The translations under genes were made by a program, and so were the position numbers. This document shows, one piece after another, positions 8,273 through 16,044 of a stretch of 37,825 nucleotides of DNA. This DNA is from Bacillota bacterium (GTDB lineage: Bacteria; Bacillota; Limnochordia; Darwinibacteriales; DTU012). Location: assembly GCA_012837335.1 (NCBI GenBank), contig DURM01000014.1, positions 1 through 37,825 of the forward strand, read 5' to 3'. Under the pieces are notes generated by a model. That model searched no databases, had not been told where the DNA came from, and was given only the letters and a program-made list of their open reading frames with translations. Numbering within the stretch: position 1 is the first letter of the stretch; each line of letters opens with the position of its first letter.

Positions 8273-9613
8273 TTGTATCCTAAAAATAAAGCTGAGATTT
8301 TTAGAAAATATGCTGTTCCTCAAATGATTGGTTTGGTAGTAAACTCGGCGTATTTTATCGTAGATGGAATTTTTATCGGCAATCGGCTGGGACGAGATGC
8401 CATGGCTGCAGCTGCTGTTTCGGTTCCCCTGCTTGAAATCCTAATCGCTATTTCCCTGGCTGTATCATCGGGAGCTGGGGTAATTATCTCCAGCGGGTTA
8501 GGCAGGAAACAGTTCGCCCATGCGCGGCGGACATTTACCAGAGCATCAGCTTTGATGCTGGCTATTGGAGTTCTCATCACAGTATTGGGAAATGTTTTTA
8601 TCCATCAGCTCGCAGAGCTTTTAGGTTCAACTCCTGATATTCACAGCCAAGCAGTCAAATACATGTGGTATATCGTAACGTTTTCGCCCTTTCTCCTGTT
8701 CAGCTTTCTTTTGAGCAGTTTCCTGAGGAATGACAACCAGCCTAAGCTGGCAATGTTTGCTTTAACGTTCGGTTCTATTTCCAATATTGTCCTGGACTAT
8801 GTGTTTATGTATCCATTAAACATGGGCATTGCCGGAGCAGCTCTTGCTACTGCGCTGGGTCCGATCTTCAGTGTCATCATCATGCTGCCCCATTTTCTTA
8901 AGAGAAAGGGATATTTGTATCTAGTGCCATATCGAGTTGAAACACCACGTACTTTTACCATATTAAAACTCGGTTTTCCTGCTTTTATTATGGAATTCTC
9001 CATCGGTCTAATTACATTCCTTTATAATACCGCTGTGATCAGAAACGGCTATGGGGAAATCGGCTTAGCTGCATACCTGATTATCGGCTATATCATGCTG
9101 CTGTACCTCACTGTATTTCTCGGACTTGCCCAGGGACTGCAGCCTATCTTCAGCTATTACTGCGGAACCGGAGAGCAGGAACAAGGACGAAAGCTGCTGA
9201 TCTACTCCATTAAACTGTTCGCGCTCATTGGAGTCGTCTGCTATGTGGTAATCCTGATTGGCGGAAAAAGCTTTATCGGTTTCTTCACACCGCAGGATCC
9301 GGAACTCGCATCGTTTACCCTTGCCAAAACCCGCGTTTATTTTATCGGGTTTGTCTTTGCAGGTTTAAATATCCTCCTGATTACCTATTGGCAGGCGGTT
9401 CAGCGAACTTCCCGCTCGCTGTTGATTTCGTTAATGCGGAGCACTCTGGCGCCACTTCCTCTGCTGATCATCCTCCCAGTTATTTTTGGACGTGAGAGCA
9501 TCTGGACCTGCCATTCCCTGGGAGAACTGGTTACTTTTGGAACAGCGCTTCTCCTCATCTATTCTACTAAAAGCAGATTAAAATCACAAACACCAATAAA
9601 ACAAAACACCTAA
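8273..9613 (+). CDS. MATE family multidrug/cation exporter (MepA-like)
   Basis: A membrane protein of 446 residues with about twelve hydrophobic helices. Its N-terminus (AEIFRKYAVPQMIGLVVNSAYFIVDGIFIG) is typical of MepA-type MATE exporters, which use Na+ or H+ gradients to expel cationic drugs and metabolites. The frame is open back to ATG 8177, but that stretch crosses a terminator-like hairpin, encodes no membrane-protein-like sequence and lacks a ribosome binding site. TTG 8273 lies 9 nt after GGAAGGA and gives the normal MATE length; GTG 8267 is an alternative. Convergent with the solute-binding protein gene. Some MATE genes in Clostridia are under guanidine riboswitches, which makes the leader worth testing. 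Confidence 0.88.
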   Translation: MYPKNKAEIFRKYAVPQMIGLVVNSAYFIVDGIFIGNRLGRDAMAAAAVSVPLLEILIAISLAVSSGAGVIISSGLGRKQFAHARRTFTRASALMLAIGVLITVLGNVFIHQLAELLGSTPDIHSQAVKYMWYIVTFSPFLLFSFLLSSFLRNDNQPKLAMFALTFGSISNIVLDYVFMYPLNMGIAGAALATALGPIFSVIIMLPHFLKRKGYLYLVPYRVETPRTFTILKLGFPAFIMEFSIGLITFLYNTAVIRNGYGEIGLAAYLIIGYIMLLYLTVFLGLAQGLQPIFSYYCGTGEQEQGRKLLIYSIKLFALIGVVCYVVILIGGKSFIGFFTPQDPELASFTLAKTRVYFIGFVFAGLNILLITYWQAVQRTSRSLLISLMRSTLAPLPLLIILPVIFGRESIWTCHSLGELVTFGTALLLIYSTKSRLKSQTPIKQNT

Positions 9614-9639
9614 TGAGAATTTCTTCCCATTAGGTGTTT
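9604..9639. terminator. Bidirectional intrinsic terminator
   Basis: AAACACCTAATG (9604-9615) and CATTAGGTGTTT (9628-9639) form a perfect 12-bp stem. T-rich tracts lie on both sides (TTTCTCCTT on plus, TTTTGTTTT on minus). It overlaps the MATE stop codon and serves both convergent genes. Confidence 0.85.
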
Positions 9640-9654
9640 CTCCTTAGTTCAGGA

Positions 9655-10938
9655 TTATTGGCCGAACAAATCATCCAGATACGCTTGAGCTTGCGGCCTG
9701 GTTTCATCCATGGCAGCAGCCGCGCCCTTAACACCATTAATTACGTCTGATACTCCCGGAGTAGCTATCGACCACAAATCGGTGTTTTGGAACATATCAC
9801 CCTCACCACGCCATGATTCAATCGCGGCAATATATAAATCGGCATGTTCTCTGGTGGTCATGTATTCATTGATTCGAAAATCGAGATCATCGTAGGTATC
9901 TTCTTCCCTGTAGAGGAAGCAGCCTAATGCCATCAGCTCTTCCGGCATCTCAGCGTTAACCGGCAGCATCATCATCCAAAACTCAAACACCGGATAATAG
10001 TAGCGATCAGCGTGCGGACCTCTCGGATAAGAAACTAAGCCATAATCAAGTCCCGCAGCCTTAGCGTGGCGGATTCCTGCCAAGTGAGTGGTCGTAAAGG
10101 CTGCAGTGCCTTGGTCAAAGTTACCGCCAGTAAACTGGAGTTCGTTTCTCCATTTATTCACTCTGTTCAGCATTTCCAAAGCAGCTTCGCTGTCATAGTC
10201 AAAGACATATCTGCCATCATCTTCAACCCGTACAAGCTCAACACCGTTAGCGGGCGCAATCCGGTAAAACGCAGTTGCGTTGCCAACATCGGTAAAACCA
10301 AACTGATCGATTACCCCGTCACCGTCGGTGTCCCGAGTTACCGCAGCGGCAATTTGCTCAAATGCATCTAATGTCCACTCACCAGCCTGCCATAGTTCAT
10401 AAGGATCAGGCTGATTATACTGCTCTAAGATTGTTTTGTTATAAGCCATCAGCATCATGGAACCATTGTGGAGGCCGTGGTGCGTTCCGAATCCATAATA
10501 CTCACCGTTATACTTCAGTTTATCAATTGTATAGCGATCAGTTACAGATAGGGCTTCATAGTGCTCCGGCGGCAGCAGCTCTCCTACCGGCATTAAGTAA
10601 CCGGAAGAAACCAACTTGAAATAACCTTGGCGGTGCGGCATCCGAATAATATCCAGGGTGGAGTCTCCGGCCATGATTCTGCTGATGTACAGATCAATAT
10701 TTCCATCATAGTTGAAGCGATCGATTTTAACATTGAATAAGGCTTCTGCTTCTGCGATTCTATCCTCATCCGGCAGACCACCTCTGACAATAGTGACCGT
10801 TCGACCACCAAAATCCACATCTTCTGGACCCAAAATGCCCGGCAGCGGTGTGTAATCACTGGCAGATGCACATGATCCGAGCACAGCTGCGGCTAGGACA
10901 ACTACGAGTGCGATTAATCTCAAATTTTTCTTCACCAA
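9655..10938 (-). CDS. ABC transporter extracellular solute-binding lipoprotein
   Basis: A 427-residue family 1 (carbohydrate-type) binding protein. A basic N-terminus (MVKKNLRLIALVVV) and a hydrophobic run lead to the lipobox L-G-S-C, so it is a lipid-anchored extracytoplasmic protein. The mature part starts with a short linker and the usual alternating strand/helix order (IVRGGLPDEDRIAEAEALFNV, then YNKTILEQYNQPDPYELWQAGEWTLDAFEQIA). A DTDGDGVIDQ calcium-type loop occurs at about 195-204, as is common in these proteins. No permease or ATPase gene lies beside it. It is divergent from an AraC regulator, a typical sugar-responsive pairing. The start is TTG 10936-10938 or GTG 10933-10935, both after AAGGGGG. 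Ligand unknown; oligosaccharide likely. Confidence 0.9.
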   Translation of the reverse strand: MVKKNLRLIALVVVLAAAVLGSCASASDYTPLPGILGPEDVDFGGRTVTIVRGGLPDEDRIAEAEALFNVKIDRFNYDGNIDLYISRIMAGDSTLDIIRMPHRQGYFKLVSSGYLMPVGELLPPEHYEALSVTDRYTIDKLKYNGEYYGFGTHHGLHNGSMMLMAYNKTILEQYNQPDPYELWQAGEWTLDAFEQIAAAVTRDTDGDGVIDQFGFTDVGNATAFYRIAPANGVELVRVEDDGRYVFDYDSEAALEMLNRVNKWRNELQFTGGNFDQGTAAFTTTHLAGIRHAKAAGLDYGLVSYPRGPHADRYYYPVFEFWMMMLPVNAEMPEELMALGCFLYREEDTYDDLDFRINEYMTTREHADLYIAAIESWRGEGDMFQNTDLWSIATPGVSDVINGVKGAAAAMDETRPQAQAYLDDLFGQ

Positions 10939-10967
10939 AATTACCCCCTTGGTAAATTTTCAGCTCC

Positions 10968-10976
10968 AGTATAACA
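10968..10976 (-). promoter_or_regulatory. Extended -10 promoter of the solute-binding protein gene
   Basis: On the minus strand TGTTATACT matches an extended -10 element (TGnTATAAT, one mismatch). No good -35 is visible, which is acceptable for an extended -10 promoter and for an activator-dependent gene. It lies 30 nt upstream of the start. Confidence 0.5.
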
Positions 10977-11112
10977 CTTAACTAAGTTTTTTACTTTGTA
11001 AACTTTGGGCAATATATTGCAATTCTTGCTGTGTAGAATGCTGGATGCAGCCGGCTTGATACCTTGCAGTTCTTGTGGTATGGTTAGGTCAAAGAATTGG
11101 GGAGAGGTGCGC

Positions 11113-11973
11113 ATGAATCCCGATCGTTTTTACTACGAGATTAACCGGTTATTCTCGTTCTACCACTCTGTTACCGCTAATCCGATAGGGTGGGACATCC
11201 ATATGCACAGCTCATATGAAATGCTGTATTTTGTCTCCGGCGATGCAACCTACCACGTTGAAGGGCAGAGTTACCAAATGGAACCGGGAGATTTGATCTT
11301 TACCAACACCCGTGAGCTGCATAAGATTATCTTCCATTCGGAAATCCCATATGAGCGTAAGTTTATTCAGTTTAAACCGGATTTTATTCTCGGCCTGCAG
11401 GTAGATGGCTTTAATCCCCTGACTGTGTTTGAAAACCGCAAACCCGGACACCACAATCAGATTAAAGCGGAGGATGTCCAGGCATATGGTATCGATCAAT
11501 ACATCGAGTCAATGCACAACTTTTCCAAAGCAGCCACGCCAATGGCGAATGCTATGATTAAAACCACCTTGATCCAGATGCTGGTTGCCATTAACCGCAT
11601 CTTCTCAGATAAGAATCTCGAAGAAAACTACAGCCCTCCCAACTCCAAAGTTAACTCAGTACTGGATTATATCAACAATAATCTTGATCAAAAAATTACC
11701 CTAGATCAGCTGGAAAACGAGTTTTACCTCAACAAGTTTCATCTCTGCCATATCTTTAAACAGAGCACTGGATTCTCAATCCTCGAATACATTACCCACA
11801 AACGCATCATGAAGGCAAAGGAATTGCTGGCATCCGAAAAACCGGCCTCGGAAGTTGCCGCCCAGGTAGGATACAGCGATTACTCCACCTTCTACCGCGC
11901 CTTTAAAAACATTGTCGGGTTATCGCCAAGCAGATATAAAAGAAGAACAAGGGAGCGCAATCAGAAGAGCTGA
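11113..11973 (+). CDS. AraC-family transcriptional regulator with cupin sensor domain
   Basis: A 286-residue regulator. The N-terminal cupin-like ligand domain is at about 1-150 (HMHSSYEMLYFVSGDATYHVEGQ, then MEPGDLIFTNTRELHKI). The C-terminal AraC DNA-binding domain has two helix-turn-helix units at about 185-280, ending in VAAQVGYSDYSTFYRAFKNIVGLSPSRYK. The frame is open back to 11005, but ATG 11113 follows GGAGAGGTG and begins the conserved domain, so it is the better start. It is transcribed away from the solute-binding protein gene and probably activates that gene in response to a sugar. Ligand not determined. Confidence 0.9.
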   Translation: MNPDRFYYEINRLFSFYHSVTANPIGWDIHMHSSYEMLYFVSGDATYHVEGQSYQMEPGDLIFTNTRELHKIIFHSEIPYERKFIQFKPDFILGLQVDGFNPLTVFENRKPGHHNQIKAEDVQAYGIDQYIESMHNFSKAATPMANAMIKTTLIQMLVAINRIFSDKNLEENYSPPNSKVNSVLDYINNNLDQKITLDQLENEFYLNKFHLCHIFKQSTGFSILEYITHKRIMKAKELLASEKPASEVAAQVGYSDYSTFYRAFKNIVGLSPSRYKRRTRERNQKS

Positions 11974-11985
11974 CTGCGGCTCCCT
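11950..11985. terminator. Imperfect hairpin terminator after the AraC gene
   Basis: AGGGAGC (11950-11956) pairs with GCTCCCT (11979-11985), with further broken pairing inside (GCA/TGC, CAG/CTG). Short T tracts lie on both sides. It overlaps the regulator stop and may serve the convergent LysM gene as well. Confidence 0.55.
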
Positions 11986-11993
11986 TTCACTCA

Positions 11994-12521
11994 TTACTGA
12001 GGCCGGCATTGAGTAAAGTTTCCGATCAAGGCGATCCGGTTAAGATTTGGATTGGTAACCGGGAAGCTGATTTCCGCCGTTACAACGATATCCTGGAATG
12101 GGGCAAACTGCTCACCCGGTCCAAAGGTGATGGCTCCAACCCAGACTCCCGGCTGAATCACTACCGGGCCGGTCTGCAGCATTTGAAATGGTATGGGAGA
12201 AGCTCCCTGCCGCCTAATCCAGGCCACATAAATATTTCCACCTAACGCTGAAGGCGGTGGTAATCCAATCGCTGCCACCAAAACGCTGCCGTTTCTATTA
12301 GGCGCTTGAAACACTCTTGCCACACCGCCTGCTTCCGCCTCCGGCTGAACCGGAACATTCGCAGTCCTAAACAGCAGCATACAGCACTCAATAGTGGGAA
12401 TCTGGGCTCCCGGAATGCAGATCACCTGTCCCGGAAAGATTAAATTCGGATTAGTAATCTGGGGATTAGCTGCGATCAGTGCGGGAAGCGAAACTCCAAA
12501 GCGGTTAGCAATTGTAAACAA
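11994..12521 (-). CDS. LysM domain protein with missing or cryptic 5' end
   Basis: The frame encodes one LysM domain, which binds peptidoglycan or chitin-type glycans (FTIANRFGVSLPALIAANPQ, then NLIFPGQVICIPG). About 125 residues of a beta-rich, Pro/Gly-rich domain follow; I do not recognise it. The first canonical start is TTG 12519-12521, but this cuts the LysM domain. The same frame continues upstream through PPPPPFCTGFYYTVVPGDSL, the expected first LysM strand, to a TAG at 12633-12635, with no ATG, GTG or TTG. Transcription from upstream is blocked by a terminator (12594-12632). It is either a 5'-truncated remnant, a gene using a non-standard start, or a short version starting at TTG 12519, 5 nt after GGAG. 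Proteins of this type are often spore- or cell-wall-associated. Confidence 0.6.
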   Translation of the reverse strand: MFTIANRFGVSLPALIAANPQITNPNLIFPGQVICIPGAQIPTIECCMLLFRTANVPVQPEAEAGGVARVFQAPNRNGSVLVAAIGLPPPSALGGNIYVAWIRRQGASPIPFQMLQTGPVVIQPGVWVGAITFGPGEQFAPFQDIVVTAEISFPVTNPNLNRIALIGNFTQCRPQ

Positions 12522-12593
12522 GGAGTCTCCAGGGACTACGGTGTAATAGAAGCCTGTGCAAAAAGGTGGAGGCGGCGGAGGAACCCTGCATAC

Positions 12594-12632
12594 AAAAACG
12601 GAGCCGAAATACGCACAGTATCTCAGCTCCGT
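12594..12632 (-). terminator. Intrinsic terminator of the polyol cassette
   Basis: On the minus strand ACGGAGC and GCTCCGT pair, with continued pairing inside (GAGATAC/GTATTTC) and five T after. It lies 22 nt past the stop of the aldo/keto reductase and overlaps the upstream open frame of the LysM gene. Confidence 0.8.
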
Positions 12633-12654
12633 CTAATGCTGTTATCTTATTATT

Positions 12655-13644
12655 CTATTTCCAGAGATCTTCCCAGCTTTCCGCGCCTTCCCACAAGAAG
12701 ACCTGACCTTTAATTAAACGGCAGTTCCTGTCGATGCTGTTAATTGCCGCCATTTCTTCATCTGTGAGCGGATCTTCCGTTACCGCTTTCAAATTCGCAG
12801 TGTAGTTTCTTGGAGTGGTCGAGAAAGGAATTGGCACCTGACCCCGCTGCACAGCCCACTTAATGCAGACTACAGCCGGATGCACATTGTGCCGCTCCGC
12901 AATTTCCAGAATTACCGGATCCTCTGTCGGAGAGGTATCGTCAGGTGTGCGATCGCGGTCCGGACGGTTTGGAGAACCGATCGGGCAGAAGCCAATCGGT
13001 ACAATGTTATTATCCAGACAGTACTGGAACAGCTCCGGCTGCTGGAAATGGGGATGCAGTTCCATTTCGTTAACCGCCGGCTTAATCCGGGCATCTTTCA
13101 GTACCCCTTCCAGCTTAGATATGGTCATATTCGATGTGCCGATATGCTTAACCAGTCCCGAATCCACTAAACGCTCCATCTGGCGCCATGTCCGCATGTA
13201 GTTTTCATGAATGTAGGGAACGGCATGAGGATCGCGGGAATCAACATCTGCCCCCGGAGGATGGTAGTTAGGAAACGGCCAGTGGATCAAATACAGATCG
13301 AGATAGTCCAAGCGGAGATCCTTTAAGGTTTTGGCTAGGGCAATTAATACATCGCCATCTCCATGCATGTCGTTCCAGACTTTTGAAACAATAAACAGCT
13401 CTTCCCGCTTAACAATTCCCTCATTGATCGCTTCCTCAATTTTGGGGCCGATCAAATGCTCGTTCCCGTATACAGCAGCGCAGTCGATCATCCGATAACC
13501 AACCCTGATAGCTCCGGCCACTGCTTCGGCAATGTCCTCTCCGGAATAGCGATCGGAACCAAATGTACCGAGACCTATTGCTGGCATTTTCGCACCGGTA
13601 TAAAGTGTTTTTTGGGGTACTAATTCAGGATTAACGCGTTCCAT
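12655..13644 (-). CDS. Aldo/keto reductase
   Basis: A 329-residue (beta/alpha)8 NAD(P)H oxidoreductase that interconverts carbonyls and alcohols. The full catalytic tetrad is present: Asp54 and Tyr59 (DCAAVYGNE), Lys88 (IVSKVWN) and His121 (LIHWP). The C-terminal part (PIPFSTTPRNYTANLKA) matches the cofactor phosphate-binding region, though the usual Lys-Ser there reads differently, which may alter NADPH/NADH preference. The frame extends to 13698, but ATG 13642-13644 follows GGAGGG and matches the fold start. It overlaps the GatZ/KbaZ gene end by 14 nt and is the last gene of the polyol cassette. Probably a sugar/polyol reductase; substrate unknown. Confidence 0.88.
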   Translation of the reverse strand: MERVNPELVPQKTLYTGAKMPAIGLGTFGSDRYSGEDIAEAVAGAIRVGYRMIDCAAVYGNEHLIGPKIEEAINEGIVKREELFIVSKVWNDMHGDGDVLIALAKTLKDLRLDYLDLYLIHWPFPNYHPPGADVDSRDPHAVPYIHENYMRTWRQMERLVDSGLVKHIGTSNMTISKLEGVLKDARIKPAVNEMELHPHFQQPELFQYCLDNNIVPIGFCPIGSPNRPDRDRTPDDTSPTEDPVILEIAERHNVHPAVVCIKWAVQRGQVPIPFSTTPRNYTANLKAVTEDPLTDEEMAAINSIDRNCRLIKGQVFLWEGAESWEDLWK

Positions 13645-14986
13645 TTTCTCCCTCCTGCTCAAAAGGTAATATTCCTGTGGCATATAGATACTCGTCAATA
13701 CAGTTTACTACCCGATCTTTAACTAATTCCCGCGGATCAGCAGTCAGCTCGCCGCGGCGAACTTTAGTATACTGGATCGGCATGTATTGACTTAACAGGC
13801 TTAATGGAATCTCTACCGCGCCAAGATTTTTAAACAGCAGCTCGATTGCTTGATTTACATCATCGTAAGGAAGGTAGTAGCGGCTGCGGTCGGAAAAACT
13901 GTACTTCCGCGCCAGGCGCAGCTTGTGCTCATCGCCATGGTAGTGCTTTTCCCAGTATTTCGGATTTTCGAGCATTACTTGCTCAAGCACAGCCGGAAGG
14001 TTCGACAGCGGCTGCCCTGTATGCCCCAGCAGTTCAGATTCGATCATGCTGAGAGCAAACAAACCTTCTCTGAGGGCAAATGTCAGCGCTGGACCAACTT
14101 TGAGGAAGATGACTCCGTCCTCTACCATCTGGCGCAGCAGTTCCGGGGTCTGGTAATCAGTAGAATGGCCTTCAAATACTAAATTCGGATACTCCTTGAG
14201 CGCTTGGCTAAGCTCCTTTGCGTCGTCGCGGTTGTATGGGTGGATCGATTCATCACCAAACTCCACTCCCGGCTGAACCACGACAGCGATTACCCGATTC
14301 CAAGCATCGGTCAAATCCAGGTTTTTAAATGCTTCTTCAAACAAAGCTACAGTTTCTTTAAAATCAGCTACATTGGTTACCTGAACGAGATCCTCTTCTT
14401 CCTGGCTGCCGCCGGGGATGGGCACTTCGCTGCCCACTACATACACAGGCAGTGATGCATCGGGATTCTCAGCTTGATGCGCTTGAAAGGCAGATTCTGC
14501 AGCCTGAGCAAGACGCGCTCCCCGCTCTGCGATTAACTTTGAGTCTAGTTTTTGATTTGGATCATCATCACCTAAACGCATGCTGGTATCAATATGAATC
14601 TTAGCAAACCCGGCTGAGACAAACTGACGAATCAGCTCCTCTGCTTCCTGCATCGCCTCTTTAGCCGGCAGATGACTGAAAGTCAGGGGACCTAAATGGT
14701 CTCCGCCTAAGATAATGCATTCTTTGGGATAATTAACTCTGGCAGCGATTTGGTATACATAGTCCCTGAACTGAACCGGTGTCATCCCAGTATAACCGCC
14801 GTACTGATTGACCTGATTAGCCGTGGCTTCAATCAAAACATAGCTGTTATCCCGCTTAGCTCGATCTAAACACGCTTCGATTACCAATTCGTTGGCAGTA
14901 CAGGCTGAGTACATTCCAATTCTCTGTCCCTGCTTGTGCTGAGCAACCAGCTGTTTTAATGGATTCACATTCAACACCTCATTCAT
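13631..14986 (-). CDS. GatZ/KbaZ-family protein (tagatose-bisphosphate aldolase non-catalytic subunit or tagatose-6-phosphate epimerase)
   Basis: A 451-residue protein of the COG4573 family. Conserved segments include GMYSACTANELVIEACL, YGGYTGMTPVQFRDYVY, ILGGDHLGPLTF, and VFEGHSTDYQTP, on a class II aldolase-like TIM barrel. In enterobacteria GatZ/KbaZ stabilises the catalytic aldolase GatY/KbaY. Some family members outside enterobacteria instead epimerise D-tagatose 6-phosphate to D-fructose 6-phosphate. No gatY or kbaY gene is in this cassette, so the epimerase role is attractive here. It overlaps gatD-like upstream by 8 nt and the aldo/keto reductase downstream by 14 nt, so it is tightly co-expressed. 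Family certain, reaction inferred. Confidence 0.9.
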   Translation of the reverse strand: MNEVLNVNPLKQLVAQHKQGQRIGMYSACTANELVIEACLDRAKRDNSYVLIEATANQVNQYGGYTGMTPVQFRDYVYQIAARVNYPKECIILGGDHLGPLTFSHLPAKEAMQEAEELIRQFVSAGFAKIHIDTSMRLGDDDPNQKLDSKLIAERGARLAQAAESAFQAHQAENPDASLPVYVVGSEVPIPGGSQEEEDLVQVTNVADFKETVALFEEAFKNLDLTDAWNRVIAVVVQPGVEFGDESIHPYNRDDAKELSQALKEYPNLVFEGHSTDYQTPELLRQMVEDGVIFLKVGPALTFALREGLFALSMIESELLGHTGQPLSNLPAVLEQVMLENPKYWEKHYHGDEHKLRLARKYSFSDRSRYYLPYDDVNQAIELLFKNLGAVEIPLSLLSQYMPIQYTKVRRGELTADPRELVKDRVVNCIDEYLYATGILPFEQEGENGTR

Positions 14987-16025
14987 TTACTAGCAGTATT
15001 TTGCCTTTTACAGCTCCAGGTATTTTATACAGGTCAAAAGCTGTTTTAGCCTCACTTAACGGATACTTCTTAAAGATCAAAGCTTCATCATATTTTAACT
15101 GGCCGGTACTGAAGAAGTGAGCTGTCAGTTCCCACTCGCTGCCGGGGAAGGGAGCGCTGTAGGACATCCACGATCCCGTCAGGATAAACTCTTTGCGGTT
15201 CATCTGCTCCCAGAGCTTAGGACTAAAGGTTAAGTCCTTAGTCGGGGTACCGATCATGCAGACCTTACTCTTATTGCCTGCCAGCTCAAATGCAAGTTTC
15301 ATAGTAGCATCGGCGCCAGCTGTTTCAAACACATACCCAAAGCCTCTTCCGCCCACAGCTTCCATCACTTCGGCCTTAAAATCCGGTTTGAGGGTATTTA
15401 CCACCTGATCCACTCCGAGTTTTTTCGCAAGTTCAAGCCGATCATCATCAAGATCAAAGACAAAAACTCGTTTCGCACCATAAATTTTCGCCCACTGCGC
15501 TGTAAAAAGTCCGATTGTTCCGCCTCCTAAAACTGCGACGTCCTCACCGCCTCTAAACTGGACGCAGTCGAGGCCGTGGAGCGCTACCGTCGATGGCTCA
15601 AACAGCGCTCCCTGCTCGAACGAAACACTGTCCTCAAATGGAACAACATTGCTCTCAGGCAGCGCTATATACTCAGCAAAAGCTCCGGCAATTCGGGACC
15701 CAATAAAAGTATAATGCTTGCACTGGGAAAAACTGCCCCGGGCACAGTCAGCGCAGGTGAAGCAGGGTATAAGGGGAACTCCTGCCACTCTATCGCCAAC
15801 CTTAACTCTTGTAACCTCAGCTCCTACTTCCACAACTTCTCCAGAAAACTCATGTCCGAGGACAATAGGATAGTAATGAGCTTCGTCTCCCAGCACGCGG
15901 GGAACATCTGAGCCGCAGATACCGACAGCCTTTACCTTTACTAAAACTTCGCCTGCCTTTGGCTCCGGTGTCGGCCATTCTTGGTAACGCAGATCGTCTC
16001 TGCCGTGCAGTACTGCTGCTTTCAT
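14979..16025 (-). CDS. gatD: Galactitol-1-phosphate 5-dehydrogenase-like zinc alcohol dehydrogenase
   Basis: A 348-residue medium-chain, zinc-dependent dehydrogenase closely resembling GatD. The catalytic zinc region is GICGSDVPRVLGDEAHYYPIVLGHEFSGE. The structural zinc cysteines lie in CFTCADCARGSFSQC, the NAD(H) loop is GGGTIGLF, and the C-terminal GSWMSYSAPFPGSEWE matches GatD-type enzymes. GatD oxidises galactitol 1-phosphate to D-tagatose 6-phosphate. In this cassette, which has a kinase and no phosphotransferase system genes, it could instead oxidise the free polyol. An Asp (VFDLDDDRLELAK) after the nucleotide fold suggests NAD+ preference. It starts at ATG 16023-16025 and sits 19 nt after the FGGY kinase stop. 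Confidence 0.85.
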   Translation of the reverse strand: MKAAVLHGRDDLRYQEWPTPEPKAGEVLVKVKAVGICGSDVPRVLGDEAHYYPIVLGHEFSGEVVEVGAEVTRVKVGDRVAGVPLIPCFTCADCARGSFSQCKHYTFIGSRIAGAFAEYIALPESNVVPFEDSVSFEQGALFEPSTVALHGLDCVQFRGGEDVAVLGGGTIGLFTAQWAKIYGAKRVFVFDLDDDRLELAKKLGVDQVVNTLKPDFKAEVMEAVGGRGFGYVFETAGADATMKLAFELAGNKSKVCMIGTPTKDLTFSPKLWEQMNRKEFILTGSWMSYSAPFPGSEWELTAHFFSTGQLKYDEALIFKKYPLSEAKTAFDLYKIPGAVKGKILLVNE

Positions 16026-16044
16026 GTCTCCACTCCTGTTCCTG

